Shown piece by piece: positions 30,700 through 39,000 of a stretch of 64,000 bases of DNA. A model generated the notes under the pieces. That model saw only the letters and a program-made list of their open reading frames with translations. It made no database searches and had not been told where the DNA came from. How positions within the stretch are numbered: the first letter of the stretch is position 1; every line of letters starts with the position of its first letter. The stretch spans positions 558,001 through 622,000 of the forward strand of contig CAVVUC010000003.1 in NCBI GenBank assembly GCA_963751395.1. Direction: 5' to 3'. The translations under genes were made by a program, and so were the position numbers. Source of the DNA: CAVVUC01 sp963751395 (GTDB lineage Bacteria; Verrucomicrobiota; Verrucomicrobiia; Chthoniobacterales; Chthoniobacteraceae).

Positions 30700-31506
30700 A
30701 TGAACGCCGCGAAGTATCTCAAGGTTTTCGACATCGGGTTGCAGAACACTTTCGTCTATCGCTGGAATTTCTTCCTTCGATCGCTGTTTGGATTCGTCCC
30801 GCTCGTGGGGACCGTCTTCATCTGGCGCGCCATGTTCAACGAAAGCGGCGGCAACATCGGCAGCTACGATTACGGTTCGATGATCTACTACTTCGTCCTC
30901 ACGATTCTCGTGGACAACCTCGTCACGCCGACCGAGGACGAATGGCAGATCGCGGCGGACATTCGCGAGGGACAGATCAACAGCTTCCTCACGAAACCGA
31001 TGAATTACCTTGGGTACCGGATCAGCCTCTTCCTGAGCTATCGCGTGCTTTACACGGCGGTGACGATTGTTCCGGTCGTGCTCGTGTTTGTTTACTTCCG
31101 CGAATTCATCACTGTCCCACAACATTCCCTCACGTGGCTGCTTGCGGTGCTCTCGCTTGCGATGGCGGGGTTCATCCAGTTTTTCATCGCTTATTCGCTT
31201 GCGATGATCGCGTTCTGGATTCTGGAAATCTCGACCATCGTCTTCATTCTTTACTCGTTCGAATACTTTCTCAGCGGGCATATTTTCCCGCTCGACATCA
31301 TGCCGGCGTGGCTGCAAGGCACGCTGAAATGGCTCCCGTTCACTTATGAGCTCTATTTCCCGGTCGCCGTGTTCCTGGAAAAAGTCCGGGGTGCCGAATT
31401 GTATTCGGGCCTTGCGATCCAGACGGGCTGGCTCCTGCTGACGTGGACGACTGCGCGGATGATGTGGAACCGCGGCGTGCAGCATTACCAGGCGGTCGGA
31501 GGATGA
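30700..31506 (+). CDS. ABC-2 family transporter permease (first of two)
   Basis: This 268-residue protein has six hydrophobic helices and the pattern of the DUF990-type/COG4587 ABC permeases: NAAKYLKVFDIGLQNTFVYR, MIYYFVLTILVDNLVTP, DIREGQINSFLTKPMNYLG and GHIFPLDIMPAWLQG. Members work as heteromeric permease pairs with an ATPase. The second permease follows at 31571/31664, but the ATPase gene is not in this window's neighbourhood. The start is 5 bp after a repeat-derived pyrimidine-rich stretch. The transported substrate is unknown. Confidence 0.82.
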   Translation: MNAAKYLKVFDIGLQNTFVYRWNFFLRSLFGFVPLVGTVFIWRAMFNESGGNIGSYDYGSMIYYFVLTILVDNLVTPTEDEWQIAADIREGQINSFLTKPMNYLGYRISLFLSYRVLYTAVTIVPVVLVFVYFREFITVPQHSLTWLLAVLSLAMAGFIQFFIAYSLAMIAFWILEISTIVFILYSFEYFLSGHIFPLDIMPAWLQGTLKWLPFTYELYFPVAVFLEKVRGAELYSGLAIQTGWLLLTWTTARMMWNRGVQHYQAVGG

Positions 31507-31510
31507 GGAA

Positions 31511-31634
31511 AATGACGAAATCCGAATGACGAATGGTCCTGAGCGAAGCACAGCGGAGTCGAAGGAAAGAATGACGAAGCCCGAAACGGAAGCGAGCGGC
31601 AATGTTCGTCATTCGTCATTCGTCATTAGTCATT
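31511..31634. repeat. GACGAAT / ATTCGTC armed repeat between the two permeases
   Basis: Left arm with GACGAAT-type units (31511-31535), a centre with CCTGAGCGAAGCACAGCGG, and a right arm with three ATTCGTC-type units (31604-31634). Confidence 0.8.
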
Positions 31635-32434
31635 TTCTCCGCTACCTCGAAATCTACTGGATCATGCTTCGCAACTCGCTGATCCGCGAGATGAGTTTCA
31701 AGGCGAACTTCATCTTGTGGATGTTCGTCGAGCTTCTCTGGTTTGCCGGCCAGATGGTGTTCATCGAAGTGCTGTTTCTTTACGTCAATCGCATTGGCGA
31801 CTGGTCCAAATGGGAAGTGGTGCTGCTGGTCGGCACTCACCAGCTCATCGGTCAGATTTACCAAGCGTTTTTTTTCGTGAACGTGGCGAACGTGCCGGAG
31901 TTGGTGCGAACGGGGAAACTCGACTTCATGCTTCTACTTCCCGTCGATTCGCAATTCGCCGTTTCGACGCGGCAGTTCGGCTTTGACAACGTGATCAATG
32001 CGCTCGTCGGCGTGGGGATCGTCTGTTTTTCACTCGCGAAGCTCGGGGTCGTCCCTCATCCGCTCCAGGTTCTCCTCTACACGGCGGCGGTTGCGCTGGG
32101 CGTGGCCATTCACTACTCGGTCATGTTCACGCTGGCGACGATCAGCTTCTGGATCGTCCGGGCGCAGGGACTGATCTACGGCTACTACAATTTGTTCAAT
32201 ATCGCGCGCTACCCCGATGCGGTTTTTCCGCGGCGCAAATTGTTCACGATCGTCTTTAGCTGGCTCATCCCGGTGATCGTTGTCGCCAATGTGCCGGCGC
32301 GGATTCTCATGCGCTCGTTCGAGCAGCCGCTGCCGCTGATGCTGCAACTTCTCGGGGCCACGCTCTTCGTCACGGTGATCACGCGGACGTTGTGGCGGTT
32401 TGCGCTGAGGCGATACTCCAGCGCCAGTTCATAG
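31571..32434 (+). CDS. ABC-2 family transporter permease (second of two)
   Basis: This protein pairs with the preceding permease (COG3694-like): SLIREMSFKANFILWMFVE, LVGTHQLIGQIYQAFFF, VPELVRTGKLDFMLLLPVD and YNLFNIARYPDAVFPRR. The start is uncertain because the first about 30 codons of the longest reading frames come from a GACGAAT heptamer repeat. The ATG at 31571 is listed; the ATG at 31664 (MLRNSLIREMS) would give the minimal conserved protein. Six membrane helices are visible. Its function is export or efflux together with an ATPase encoded elsewhere. Confidence 0.8.
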   Translation: MTKPETEASGNVRHSSFVISHFLRYLEIYWIMLRNSLIREMSFKANFILWMFVELLWFAGQMVFIEVLFLYVNRIGDWSKWEVVLLVGTHQLIGQIYQAFFFVNVANVPELVRTGKLDFMLLLPVDSQFAVSTRQFGFDNVINALVGVGIVCFSLAKLGVVPHPLQVLLYTAAVALGVAIHYSVMFTLATISFWIVRAQGLIYGYYNLFNIARYPDAVFPRRKLFTIVFSWLIPVIVVANVPARILMRSFEQPLPLMLQLLGATLFVTVITRTLWRFALRRYSSASS

Positions 32435-32562
32435 AAAACCGCCCTGCGGCAGGTCCAAAAAAAAGAGGGGCTTTTCCCTTGCGCGGGTCCGCAAAAGCCG
32501 TTAAGTATGCGCGCTCAAAATTTCCAGGAACGACTGAGCAATCAACTTGTCCCCTCATCAAT

Positions 32563-33213
32563 ATGGCAAAATCGAAACCAGCTAAGAAAGCGTCTCCCAA
32601 AGTCGCGGCACCGAAGAAGAATGCTTCAGCGAAAAGCGCGAAAGCAGTTTCTGTCAAAGCTGGCGGGTCAAAGAAAGCGGCTCCCGTTTCCCCAAGTCCC
32701 AGGAACAACCACGCGATCGGGAAGAAACCAGCGCCTGTGAAGCTTGCGCCATTCCTGGAGAAGCAAAAAAACCGGCTCCTCCAGTTGCGCGACGGCATGC
32801 TCGATTCGATGAGCGGCGTGGCACGCGACAATCTGCGCTCCCGCGCGGAGGGCAGCGAGGCTTCCGCGTTTGGCATGCATCAGGCGGATGCCGGCAGCGA
32901 CGCCTACGATCGCGACTTTGCATTGAGCCTCCTTTCACAGGAGCAGGATGCGCTTTATGAAATCGACGAGGCCCTGAAGCGCATCGAACTCGGCAGCTAC
33001 GGCGTATGCGAGATGTCGGGCAAACAAATCCCTCACGCCCGACTCGAGGCGATTCCTTTTGCGCGGCTCACCGTGGAATGCCAGTCTCAACTCGAGAAAC
33101 AGCGGAAAATGACCCGCACCCGCGTGCCCGTGACCTCCCTTTTCGGGTTGACCGACGAGGAAGGCGGCAGCGAAACCGAAGAAGAAGAGACGGCCACAGA
33201 AACCAAGGAATAA
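32563..33213 (+). CDS. DksA/TraR-type protein with lysine-rich N-terminal tail and degenerate zinc finger
   Basis: The ATG at 32563 gives a 216-residue protein. Residues 1-60 are a Lys/Ala/Pro/Ser tail resembling histone H1-like or DNA-binding tails. Residues 60-190 resemble DksA/TraR: a coiled-coil pair (LEKQKNRLLQLRDGMLDSM, LLSQEQDALYEIDEALKRIE) followed by GSYGVCEMSGKQIPHARLEAIPFARL and VECQ. Only two of the four zinc cysteines remain (CEMS instead of CxxC, LTVEC instead of CxxC). The C-terminal tail is acidic. It is 4 bp ahead of rpmG, so it is probably co-transcribed with ribosomal protein genes; a link to RNA polymerase control is inferred. Confidence 0.82.
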   Translation: MAKSKPAKKASPKVAAPKKNASAKSAKAVSVKAGGSKKAAPVSPSPRNNHAIGKKPAPVKLAPFLEKQKNRLLQLRDGMLDSMSGVARDNLRSRAEGSEASAFGMHQADAGSDAYDRDFALSLLSQEQDALYEIDEALKRIELGSYGVCEMSGKQIPHARLEAIPFARLTVECQSQLEKQRKMTRTRVPVTSLFGLTDEEGGSETEEEETATETKE

Positions 33214-33217
33214 CATC

Positions 33218-33391
33218 ATGCCAAGAGACATCATCACGCTCGAATGCACCGAGGCAAAAGCCGAGGGCAAACCCGCTTCGCGTTACACCAGCACGCGCAA
33301 CAAGAAAAGCCTCAACACTCCGGGGCGACTGGAGAAAAAGAAATACAACCCATTTCTCAAGCGCCACACACTTCACCGGGAAACCAAATAA
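33218..33391 (+). CDS. rpmG: Ribosomal protein bL33 (cysteine-poor form)
   Basis: This 57-residue ORF reads MPRDIITLECTEAKAEGKPA and continues YTSTRNKKSLNTPGRLEKKK, YNPFLKRHTLHRETK, which fits bL33 along its length. Three of the four zinc-binding cysteines of the C+ form are absent, so this is effectively a zinc-independent form. It lies 4 bp after the dksA-like gene and 2 bp before rpsR. bL33 sits near the E site of the 50S subunit. Confidence 0.92.
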   Translation: MPRDIITLECTEAKAEGKPASRYTSTRNKKSLNTPGRLEKKKYNPFLKRHTLHRETK

Positions 33392-33393
33392 CC

Positions 33394-33633
33394 ATGGAAC
33401 CAAAAACACCTAAACGCCGCTCCGCATTTCGCCGTGCCAACCGCACGATGCCCCGCCGCCGCACCGACATCAACATCGAGGCGATCGACTACAAAAATCC
33501 CGAACTCCTGAAGAAGTTCGTCACGGAAAGCGGCAAGATTCTTCCGCGCCGGATCACCGGCATGCCCGCCCATTTGCATCGTAAAATCACGCGCCAGATC
33601 AAGATCGCGCGCTCGGTTTTGTTGATGAAGTAA
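33394..33633 (+). CDS. rpsR: Ribosomal protein bS18
   Basis: The ATG at 33394 gives a 79-residue basic protein with the bS18 core: DYKNPELLKKFVTESGKILP, RRITGMPAHLHRKITRQIKI and ARSVLLMK. It binds with bS6 on the 30S platform. It is the last gene of the dksA-like/rpmG/rpsR cluster and is followed by a strong hairpin terminator at 33661-33689. An earlier in-frame start at 33244 would overlap rpmG and is rejected. Confidence 0.95.
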   Translation: MEPKTPKRRSAFRRANRTMPRRRTDINIEAIDYKNPELLKKFVTESGKILPRRITGMPAHLHRKITRQIKIARSVLLMK

Positions 33634-33660
33634 AGGCCCGCGCCAGGGCAGCATTTCAAG

Positions 33661-33689
33661 AAAGGCGTAAGTTTTCTTACGCCTTTTTT
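33661..33689 (+). terminator. Rho-independent terminator after rpsR
   Basis: An 11-bp perfect stem (AAAGGCGTAAG with CTTACGCCTTT) with a TTTT loop is followed by a run of T. It lies 27 bp after the rpsR stop codon and should end the dksA-like/rpmG/rpsR transcript. Confidence 0.9.
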
Positions 33690-33876
33690 GTTTTTCGGGT
33701 TTGGCTTCGGACTGCGAATGGACGGCGGCAACGGAAATTCCCCGATCAAAGTTCTTGTCATCGCAGGGCCTTGCGTTAGTTTGTCAGCCCTTTTCCCGCA
33801 ACAGGTCCGCCATAGACGCAGACCCGGGATTTGGAAAAACACAAGGCAACCGAGGTTTGGCAGTTAGTTTATCGTT

Positions 33877-35561
33877 ATGATCGAAATGGAACAACTGATC
33901 GCGAAAAGTCTTCGCGATTTCAAAGAAGGCAGCATCGTTAAAGGCCGCATCCTGGAAGTCCGTCCGCGCGAAGTGCTCGTGGACATCGGCTACAAATCCG
34001 AAGGCGTCATTTCGCTCTCCGAATTTGACGACATGGAGGATTTGCAGGTTGGCGACGAAGTCGAAGTGCTCCTCGAGCGGCTCGAAAATGACGAGGGAAT
34101 GGTCATGCTCTCGAAGGAAAAAGCCGCCCACAGACAGAACTGGGACAAGATCGTGAAAGTCTTCCAGGGCGACGGTCTCATCAAAGGCAAGGTCAGCGCC
34201 GTCGTCAAAGGCGGCCTCACCGTCAACGTCGGCGTCGAGGCATTCCTGCCCGGCTCGCAGATCGACGTCGTTCCCCCGAAGGATCTCCAGCAATTCGTCG
34301 GCAACACCTACGATTTCAAGATCGTCAAAATCAACGACGACCGCAAAAACGTCGTCCTCAGCCGCCGCGAACTCATCGAGCAGGAACGCTCCGAGAAGCG
34401 CCAGAAATTCCTGGAGACGGTCAACGTCGGCGACATCGTCAAGGGCACCGTCAAGAACCTCACCGACTTCGGCGCGTTCATCGACCTCGACGGCATGGAC
34501 GGCCTGCTTCACATCACCGACATGACCTGGGGCCGCCTCGGTCACCCGAGCGAACTGCTCAAGGTCGGCCAGGAAGCTCGAAGTGGTCGTGCTCGACATC
34601 AACAAGGAGAAGGAGCGCGTCTCCCTCGGCCTCAAGCAGACCCAGAAGAATCCGTGGGACAAGATCGAGGAGCGCTTCCCCATCGGCACGAAGGTCAAAG
34701 GCAAGATCACCAACCTCGTTCCTTACGGCGCGTTCGTGGAAATCGAAGAAGGCGTCGAGGGTCTCATTCACGTCTCCGAACTCTCCTGGACGAAGCGCAT
34801 CACGCGTCCTTCCGACGTTCTCACCCTGGGCCAGGAAGTCGAAGCCGTCGTGCTTGGCGTGAACAAGGAGGAGCAGAAAATCTCCCTCGGCGTCCGCCAG
34901 CTCGAACCCAATCCATGGGACGAGATCGAGCATCGCTACATGATCGGCAAACAGGTCAAGGGCAAGGTCCGCAACATGACCGCCTTACGGCGCCTTCGTC
35001 GAACTGGAAGAAGGCATCGACGGCATGATCCACGTCTCCGACCTGAGCTGGACGCGCAAGATCAATCACCCGAGCGAAATCATCAAGAAGGGCGACGAGA
35101 TCGAAGCCGTCGTCATCGACATCGACAAACAGAACCAGCGCATCAGCCTCGGCATCAAGCAGCTCGAGGACGATCCGTGGAAAGACATCGACCAGCGTTA
35201 CAAGATCGGCGATCTCGTCAAGGGCAAAGTCACCAAGCTCGCCAGCTTCGGCGCATTCGTGCAACTCGGCGACGACATCGACGGACTCGTGCACATCTCG
35301 CAGATCAGCGAAGAGCACATCGCGAAAGTCAAAGACGTGCTCAAAGTCGGACAGGAAGTCGAAGCGCGCGTCATCAAGGTCGACAAGACCGAGCGCCGCA
35401 TCGGACTCTCGATCAAAGCCGCGAACTACTCGGAAGAGGAAATCAAACGCGAAAGCGAAGCGTTCGACAGCCTCAAGCCCGGCGAAGACATGGTCGGCCT
35501 CGAACAGGCCTTCCAGGCCGCGACCGAGGAATACCGTCCCGGCGAAGGCAAGAAGAAGTAA
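33877..35561 (+). CDS. rpsA: Ribosomal protein bS1, interrupted by two +1 frameshifts
   Basis: The gene encodes tandem S1 RNA-binding domains. Clear repeats are GSIVKGRILEVRPREVLVDI, GDIVKGTVKNLTDFGAFIDL, GTKVKGKITNLVPYGAFVEI and GDLVKGKVTKLASFGAFVQL, each with an (I/V)H(V/I)(S/T) element. An extra base at about 34576 and another at 34985/34986 break the frame. Removing them gives GQELEVVVLDINKEK and MTAYGAFVELEEGIDGMIHV. The restored protein of about 561 residues with six domains is normal for bS1, which binds mRNA and aids initiation. Because bS1 is essential, the breaks are probably sequence errors. A terminator follows at 35585. Confidence 0.93.
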
Positions 35562-35584
35562 GCCGGTTCAAACAATCAAACAAA

Positions 35585-35615
35585 GGCGCTGCCGGGAGAC
35601 CGGCAGCGCCTTTTT
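35585..35615 (+). terminator. Rho-independent terminator after rpsA
   Basis: An 11-bp perfect GC-rich stem (GGCGCTGCCGG with CCGGCAGCGCC), GAGA loop and T5 tail lie 23 bp after the rpsA stop. Confidence 0.93.
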
Positions 35616-35667
35616 GTTTCAGAGGCACAAGGCCCGGTCACCGCAACGCGGTCTCAAACGGGCCGGG

Positions 35668-36051
35668 TTACGGCTTGATGAAGCGACCGCCGGTGGACGG
35701 ATCTTCGACGATTGCGCCGTGCGGGATGCCGCGTGTGTCGATGACGTTGTAGGGCGAATACGGGCTCTCGACGTAACCTCTTCCAAGCGAGCGGCCATAA
35801 GGGTAACTCCGTCCGCCGTAATAACCCCTTTCATCCGCGCGCCCGATCACGTGCCCCAGCAATGCGCCGGCGGCGGCACCCGACGCGGCACCAATCGCGG
35901 CATATTTCGCCTTGCCGGTGGCTAGCCCGCCGATCAGCGCACCGAAACCAGCGCCGGCGGCGGCGCCGGTGCCTTCGGGAGTTTCGCAGGACGTGAGCGC
36001 AAATGCGGTGACAAGAGCGAGCGAGGTGCAAACGATCGGTTTTCTTTTCAT
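35668..36051 (-). CDS. Glycine-zipper lipoprotein
   Basis: The start at 36051 gives MKRKPIVCTSLALVTAFALT followed by the lipobox cysteine in LTSC, so the product is a lipoprotein of 127 residues. Two glycine-zipper membrane segments follow (GTGAAAGAGFGALIGGLATG and AAIGAASGAAAGALLGHVIG), the pattern of YMGG/17-kDa-antigen-like surface proteins. The C-terminus is Tyr/Gly/Arg-rich and then reads IDTRGIPHGAIVEDPSTGGR. An outer-membrane location is inferred. The gene stands alone and its exact function is unknown. Confidence 0.85.
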   Translation of the reverse strand: MKRKPIVCTSLALVTAFALTSCETPEGTGAAAGAGFGALIGGLATGKAKYAAIGAASGAAAGALLGHVIGRADERGYYGGRSYPYGRSLGRGYVESPYSPYNVIDTRGIPHGAIVEDPSTGGRFIKP

Positions 36052-36120
36052 AGGACAACGGAAGCTAAACTCGTGATTCCAAACCGTCCACCGCATTGAG
36101 ATGGAAAGCCGGACGTGTCA

Positions 36121-36972
36121 TCAGCGCCGAAAACGAAACCGGTTGCCGAACATGACGCCCGCAATCAGGCACACTTTTTCGGCGCGCGTCAGCGAGTAGC
36201 GTTTTTCGAAGACGCGGAAATGATCGCGCTGCATCTGCGTGAGCAGGCGGTGATAGACACGGCGCATAATTTCCGCCGCAGTCATCGAAGTGCGATCTTC
36301 CCCCGGCATTTCGTTGACGGCTTTTTCGTAAAAGGAAGCCGCGCGTTCCGCTTCGAACTCCATCAGCGCGCAGAACTCCCTGTTGTAGCGGCTTTGCGCA
36401 AGATCGTCGGGCGTGTAGCGGAATCGCTCGAGGTCTTCGATCGGAAGGTAAATGCGGCCGCCGTTGGCGAAATCCTGCGCGACATCGCGAAGGATGTTCG
36501 TGAGCTGGAGGGCAAGGCCAAGATCGACCGCGTAGTTTTTACACGCGGGATTCGTGTAACCAAAAATCTCGATGCTCGCGAGACCAACCGCACTCGCAAC
36601 CCGGTAGCAGTAGAGGCGCAAATCTTCGAACGTGGCATAACGCGCCGGGGCGATGTCCATTTCGACTCCCGCAATAATGTCGTGCAGATGCTCGATCGGG
36701 ATATTGTATTTCCGAACCAGATCGCGCACAGGCGCGGCCAGCTCCGGTTCGTGTGCGAAGGGCTGCTCGATGGCTCCTTTCCAGCGCTCCAACTGCGCCT
36801 GCTTTTCCGCCGGAGAAATCTCCGGCGAGTCCGCAATATCATCGACGACGCGACAAAACGCATAAAAGGTCGTCATGTCGGCGCGGCGCTCGCGTGGGAG
36901 CGAAACGAAAGCGAGCGCAAGGTTGGACTTGCTCGACTTGGTGATGCTCGCGGCAGTCGGCGCTGCGGTCAC
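36121..36972 (-). CDS. Squalene/phytoene synthase family protein (HpnC/HpnD-like)
   Basis: The GTG at 36972 overlaps the ABC gene's TGA as GTGA, giving a 283-residue protein. Trans-prenyltransferase motifs are clear: FYAFCRVVDDIADSPE (first Asp-rich motif) and LQLTNILRDVAQDFANGGR with the second Asp-rich motif NILRDVAQD. YCYRVASAVGL is also typical of the family. It joins two farnesyl or geranylgeranyl diphosphates head to head, as a first step toward hopanoids, squalene or carotenoids. No second hpn gene is adjacent, so which product is made is unresolved. A longer in-frame ORF start at 37257 overlaps the ABC gene and is rejected. Confidence 0.88.
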   Translation of the reverse strand: MTAAPTAASITKSSKSNLALAFVSLPRERRADMTTFYAFCRVVDDIADSPEISPAEKQAQLERWKGAIEQPFAHEPELAAPVRDLVRKYNIPIEHLHDIIAGVEMDIAPARYATFEDLRLYCYRVASAVGLASIEIFGYTNPACKNYAVDLGLALQLTNILRDVAQDFANGGRIYLPIEDLERFRYTPDDLAQSRYNREFCALMEFEAERAASFYEKAVNEMPGEDRTSMTAAEIMRRVYHRLLTQMQRDHFRVFEKRYSLTRAEKVCLIAGVMFGNRFRFRR

Positions 36973-37694
36973 GACTTGCCTCCGTAGGTTGCGAGGGTCT
37001 GCGAGTCGCGATGAATCCTTCCGGCAGCGATGTTCACCACACGATCGGCGAGCGGCGCGAGCACTTCGCTCGATGCCGTCACGATGGTCGTCGTTTTGAA
37101 TTCGGCGTTTGCCTGGCGGAGCAGGTCCATGAGCCGCCACGCTTCTTCGGGGGGCAAATTGCGGTCGATGTTTTCCGCGATCAAAACCTCGGGCTGATTC
37201 ACCAGCGCGCGCGCAAGCGAAACGAGCTGCTGCTCGTAGAACGACAGGCCGTCGCATGCCATCTCGGCGTCCTCCGCCAACCCGACAAACTGCATCAGCT
37301 CCAGCGTGCGGTCCCGGGCGATCTCCGGCGTTGCGGACGATATTTTGAGCAGCGGCATCGCGATGTTTTCGACGACGGAGAACGACGGGAGCAGAAACGG
37401 TTCGGTGAACAGGAAGCCGAAATGCCGGTTGCGCATTTCGGCGCGTTCGTGCGCGGAAAGCCCGCGCGTGGGCGAGCCATGGAAAAAAACTTCGCCGCGC
37501 TCAGGCGCTTCGAGCAGAGCGAGCAGCCGCAGCAGCGTTCCCTTCCCGCAGCCGTCCGCGCCCCAGAGCAGCGTCATTGTCCGCCCCGCACACGAGAGCG
37601 AGACGCCGTCGATGCGCGACAACTCGCCGGATCCGGACGCCCGCGAGTTGCTGACTTCCTCCGCGCAAAGAATGATGTTCGACGAGGGTGACAC
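36969..37694 (-). CDS. Degenerate ABC-type ATP-binding protein
   Basis: This 241-residue protein follows the LolD/FtsE-like ABC fold, but its motifs are altered. Walker A is GADGCGKGT (S to G after the lysine). The signature is LSFYEQQLVSLARAL in place of LSGGQ. Walker B reads VLIAENID where LLADEPT is expected, so the Asp is Glu and the catalytic Glu is Asn. Hydrolysis is therefore doubtful. The start is a GTG overlapping by one base the stop of the upstream membrane-protein gene, and the stop overlaps the squalene-synthase-like start. The three genes form a tight operon. Confidence 0.82.
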   Translation of the reverse strand: MSPSSNIILCAEEVSNSRASGSGELSRIDGVSLSCAGRTMTLLWGADGCGKGTLLRLLALLEAPERGEVFFHGSPTRGLSAHERAEMRNRHFGFLFTEPFLLPSFSVVENIAMPLLKISSATPEIARDRTLELMQFVGLAEDAEMACDGLSFYEQQLVSLARALVNQPEVLIAENIDRNLPPEEAWRLMDLLRQANAEFKTTTIVTASSEVLAPLADRVVNIAAGRIHRDSQTLATYGGKS

Positions 37695-38941
37695 TAAAAT
37701 TTGATCCAGTCCTGCGTGAGCACGACGCCTTTTTCACTGCGTTTATACAGGCAGACCCAGGTCGCAAGCAACCACGCGGAAACCATCGCCGCGAGCAGCG
37801 GTTGGCACAGCCGCCAGCCGACCGTGAATGCCGTCTCCTCGCCAAGTCCCCGTACCATGCAGAGGTTGAGCGAATTCAGCATCAACAAATGAATCACAGC
37901 GATGACGAGAAACCACGCCAGCGGCCACCACTGCTCGCGCACAAAAGCGAGATGATCGCGCAACGCCTTTCGCAGCGACTCGCTGTGAAACGTGAGGACG
38001 ATCTGTGTGCTCGAAAATACGATCAGAAACAGCGCGAGGAGCGGGCGCGCGAAGTTGTCGATGTAGGTCACGACCTGCGCAGTTGGAATCCAGCGAACAA
38101 ACGGGGGCGCGTACGAGAGCACCAGCGGAAGGTGGATGAACAGCGTGCTCACGGCCATGACAACAACGGCCCATCGCACAACGAATGCGAACCGATGGAT
38201 CGCGACATCGAGCAAATGTTCTTTCGTAAAGCTGATGCCGCGCACCCAGGCGTTCACGAGGAGGATCAGATAGAGCTGGATGCAGACGCCGAAGAGATAC
38301 TCGAAAAGAAACGAGAGCCAGTCCGCGACCGCCGCCGCCTGCCAGAGCGACTGCGACCAGCCTCCGCGCCCCAGCAGCGGCAGCGCGATGTAGAGCGCCG
38401 GCTTCGCGAGCGCCGCGAGGGCGCAGATCGAGATTGCGATGTCGATGAGCCAGCCGCTTTTTCCGAACCGCCGGGTCAGCGTGAGATTCAGCTCGCGGTG
38501 ATGCCGTTCCCAATTCACGAGAAAAAGCAGCGCGGCGAACGCCGAGAACGGATAGGTCGTCACGACATTGTTGAAGATCCCGGCGACGCCTTCGAGCGAA
38601 GGCAGCACGCTCTCGCGGATTGCGCCAATCAGCACTGGCTTCGGCAAATACCAAACCGATTCGCTCGATCCGTGCAGCCACAACTGCGGGTCGTTCCATG
38701 CCTCGCGATGCCATTGAAACCCGGAACGATCGCCGACGGGCAAAACGAACTGATACAAGACGCGAACCCCGAGTTGAAACAGCGCATAGCAGAAGCCGAA
38801 AAGCGCCAGCACCGTCCACATCGTGGCATACCGGTGAACACACCGGATTCCGTCTCGCAGACAGTCGCGCACGGGGTTTGTGAACATCAGCAGCAGGTAG
38901 CCGCCGAGCGCGCCGCAAAGCAGGTACCAGTGACGTTCCAT
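37694..38941 (-). CDS. Polytopic membrane protein, 415 aa, unknown function
   Basis: About eight hydrophobic helices are visible (for example LLCGALGGYLLLMF, WTVLALFGFCYALFQLGV, WAVVVMAVSTLFIHLPLVL and WWPLAWFLVIAVIHLLML). A hydrophilic region of about 60 residues separates the second helix from SLEGVAGIFNNVVTT. I do not recognise the family. It is the first gene of the operon with the degenerate ATP-binding protein and the squalene/phytoene synthase-like protein. It could form a membrane partner of the ATP-binding protein, but this rests on gene order only. Confidence 0.75.
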   Translation of the reverse strand: MERHWYLLCGALGGYLLLMFTNPVRDCLRDGIRCVHRYATMWTVLALFGFCYALFQLGVRVLYQFVLPVGDRSGFQWHREAWNDPQLWLHGSSESVWYLPKPVLIGAIRESVLPSLEGVAGIFNNVVTTYPFSAFAALLFLVNWERHHRELNLTLTRRFGKSGWLIDIAISICALAALAKPALYIALPLLGRGGWSQSLWQAAAVADWLSFLFEYLFGVCIQLYLILLVNAWVRGISFTKEHLLDVAIHRFAFVVRWAVVVMAVSTLFIHLPLVLSYAPPFVRWIPTAQVVTYIDNFARPLLALFLIVFSSTQIVLTFHSESLRKALRDHLAFVREQWWPLAWFLVIAVIHLLMLNSLNLCMVRGLGEETAFTVGWRLCQPLLAAMVSAWLLATWVCLYKRSEKGVVLTQDWIKF

Positions 38942-39000
38942 GGGAGAATCAATGTTTCAGAAAACGAAAGCCGCTCCCGGAGAATTCAGGCGCCGCGCAT

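Noticed and set aside
30700..32434. Complete ABC exporter operon
   Set aside because: Only the two permeases are present; no ATP-binding gene adjoins them, and the degenerate ABC gene at 36969 is too far away and on the other strand to be assigned.
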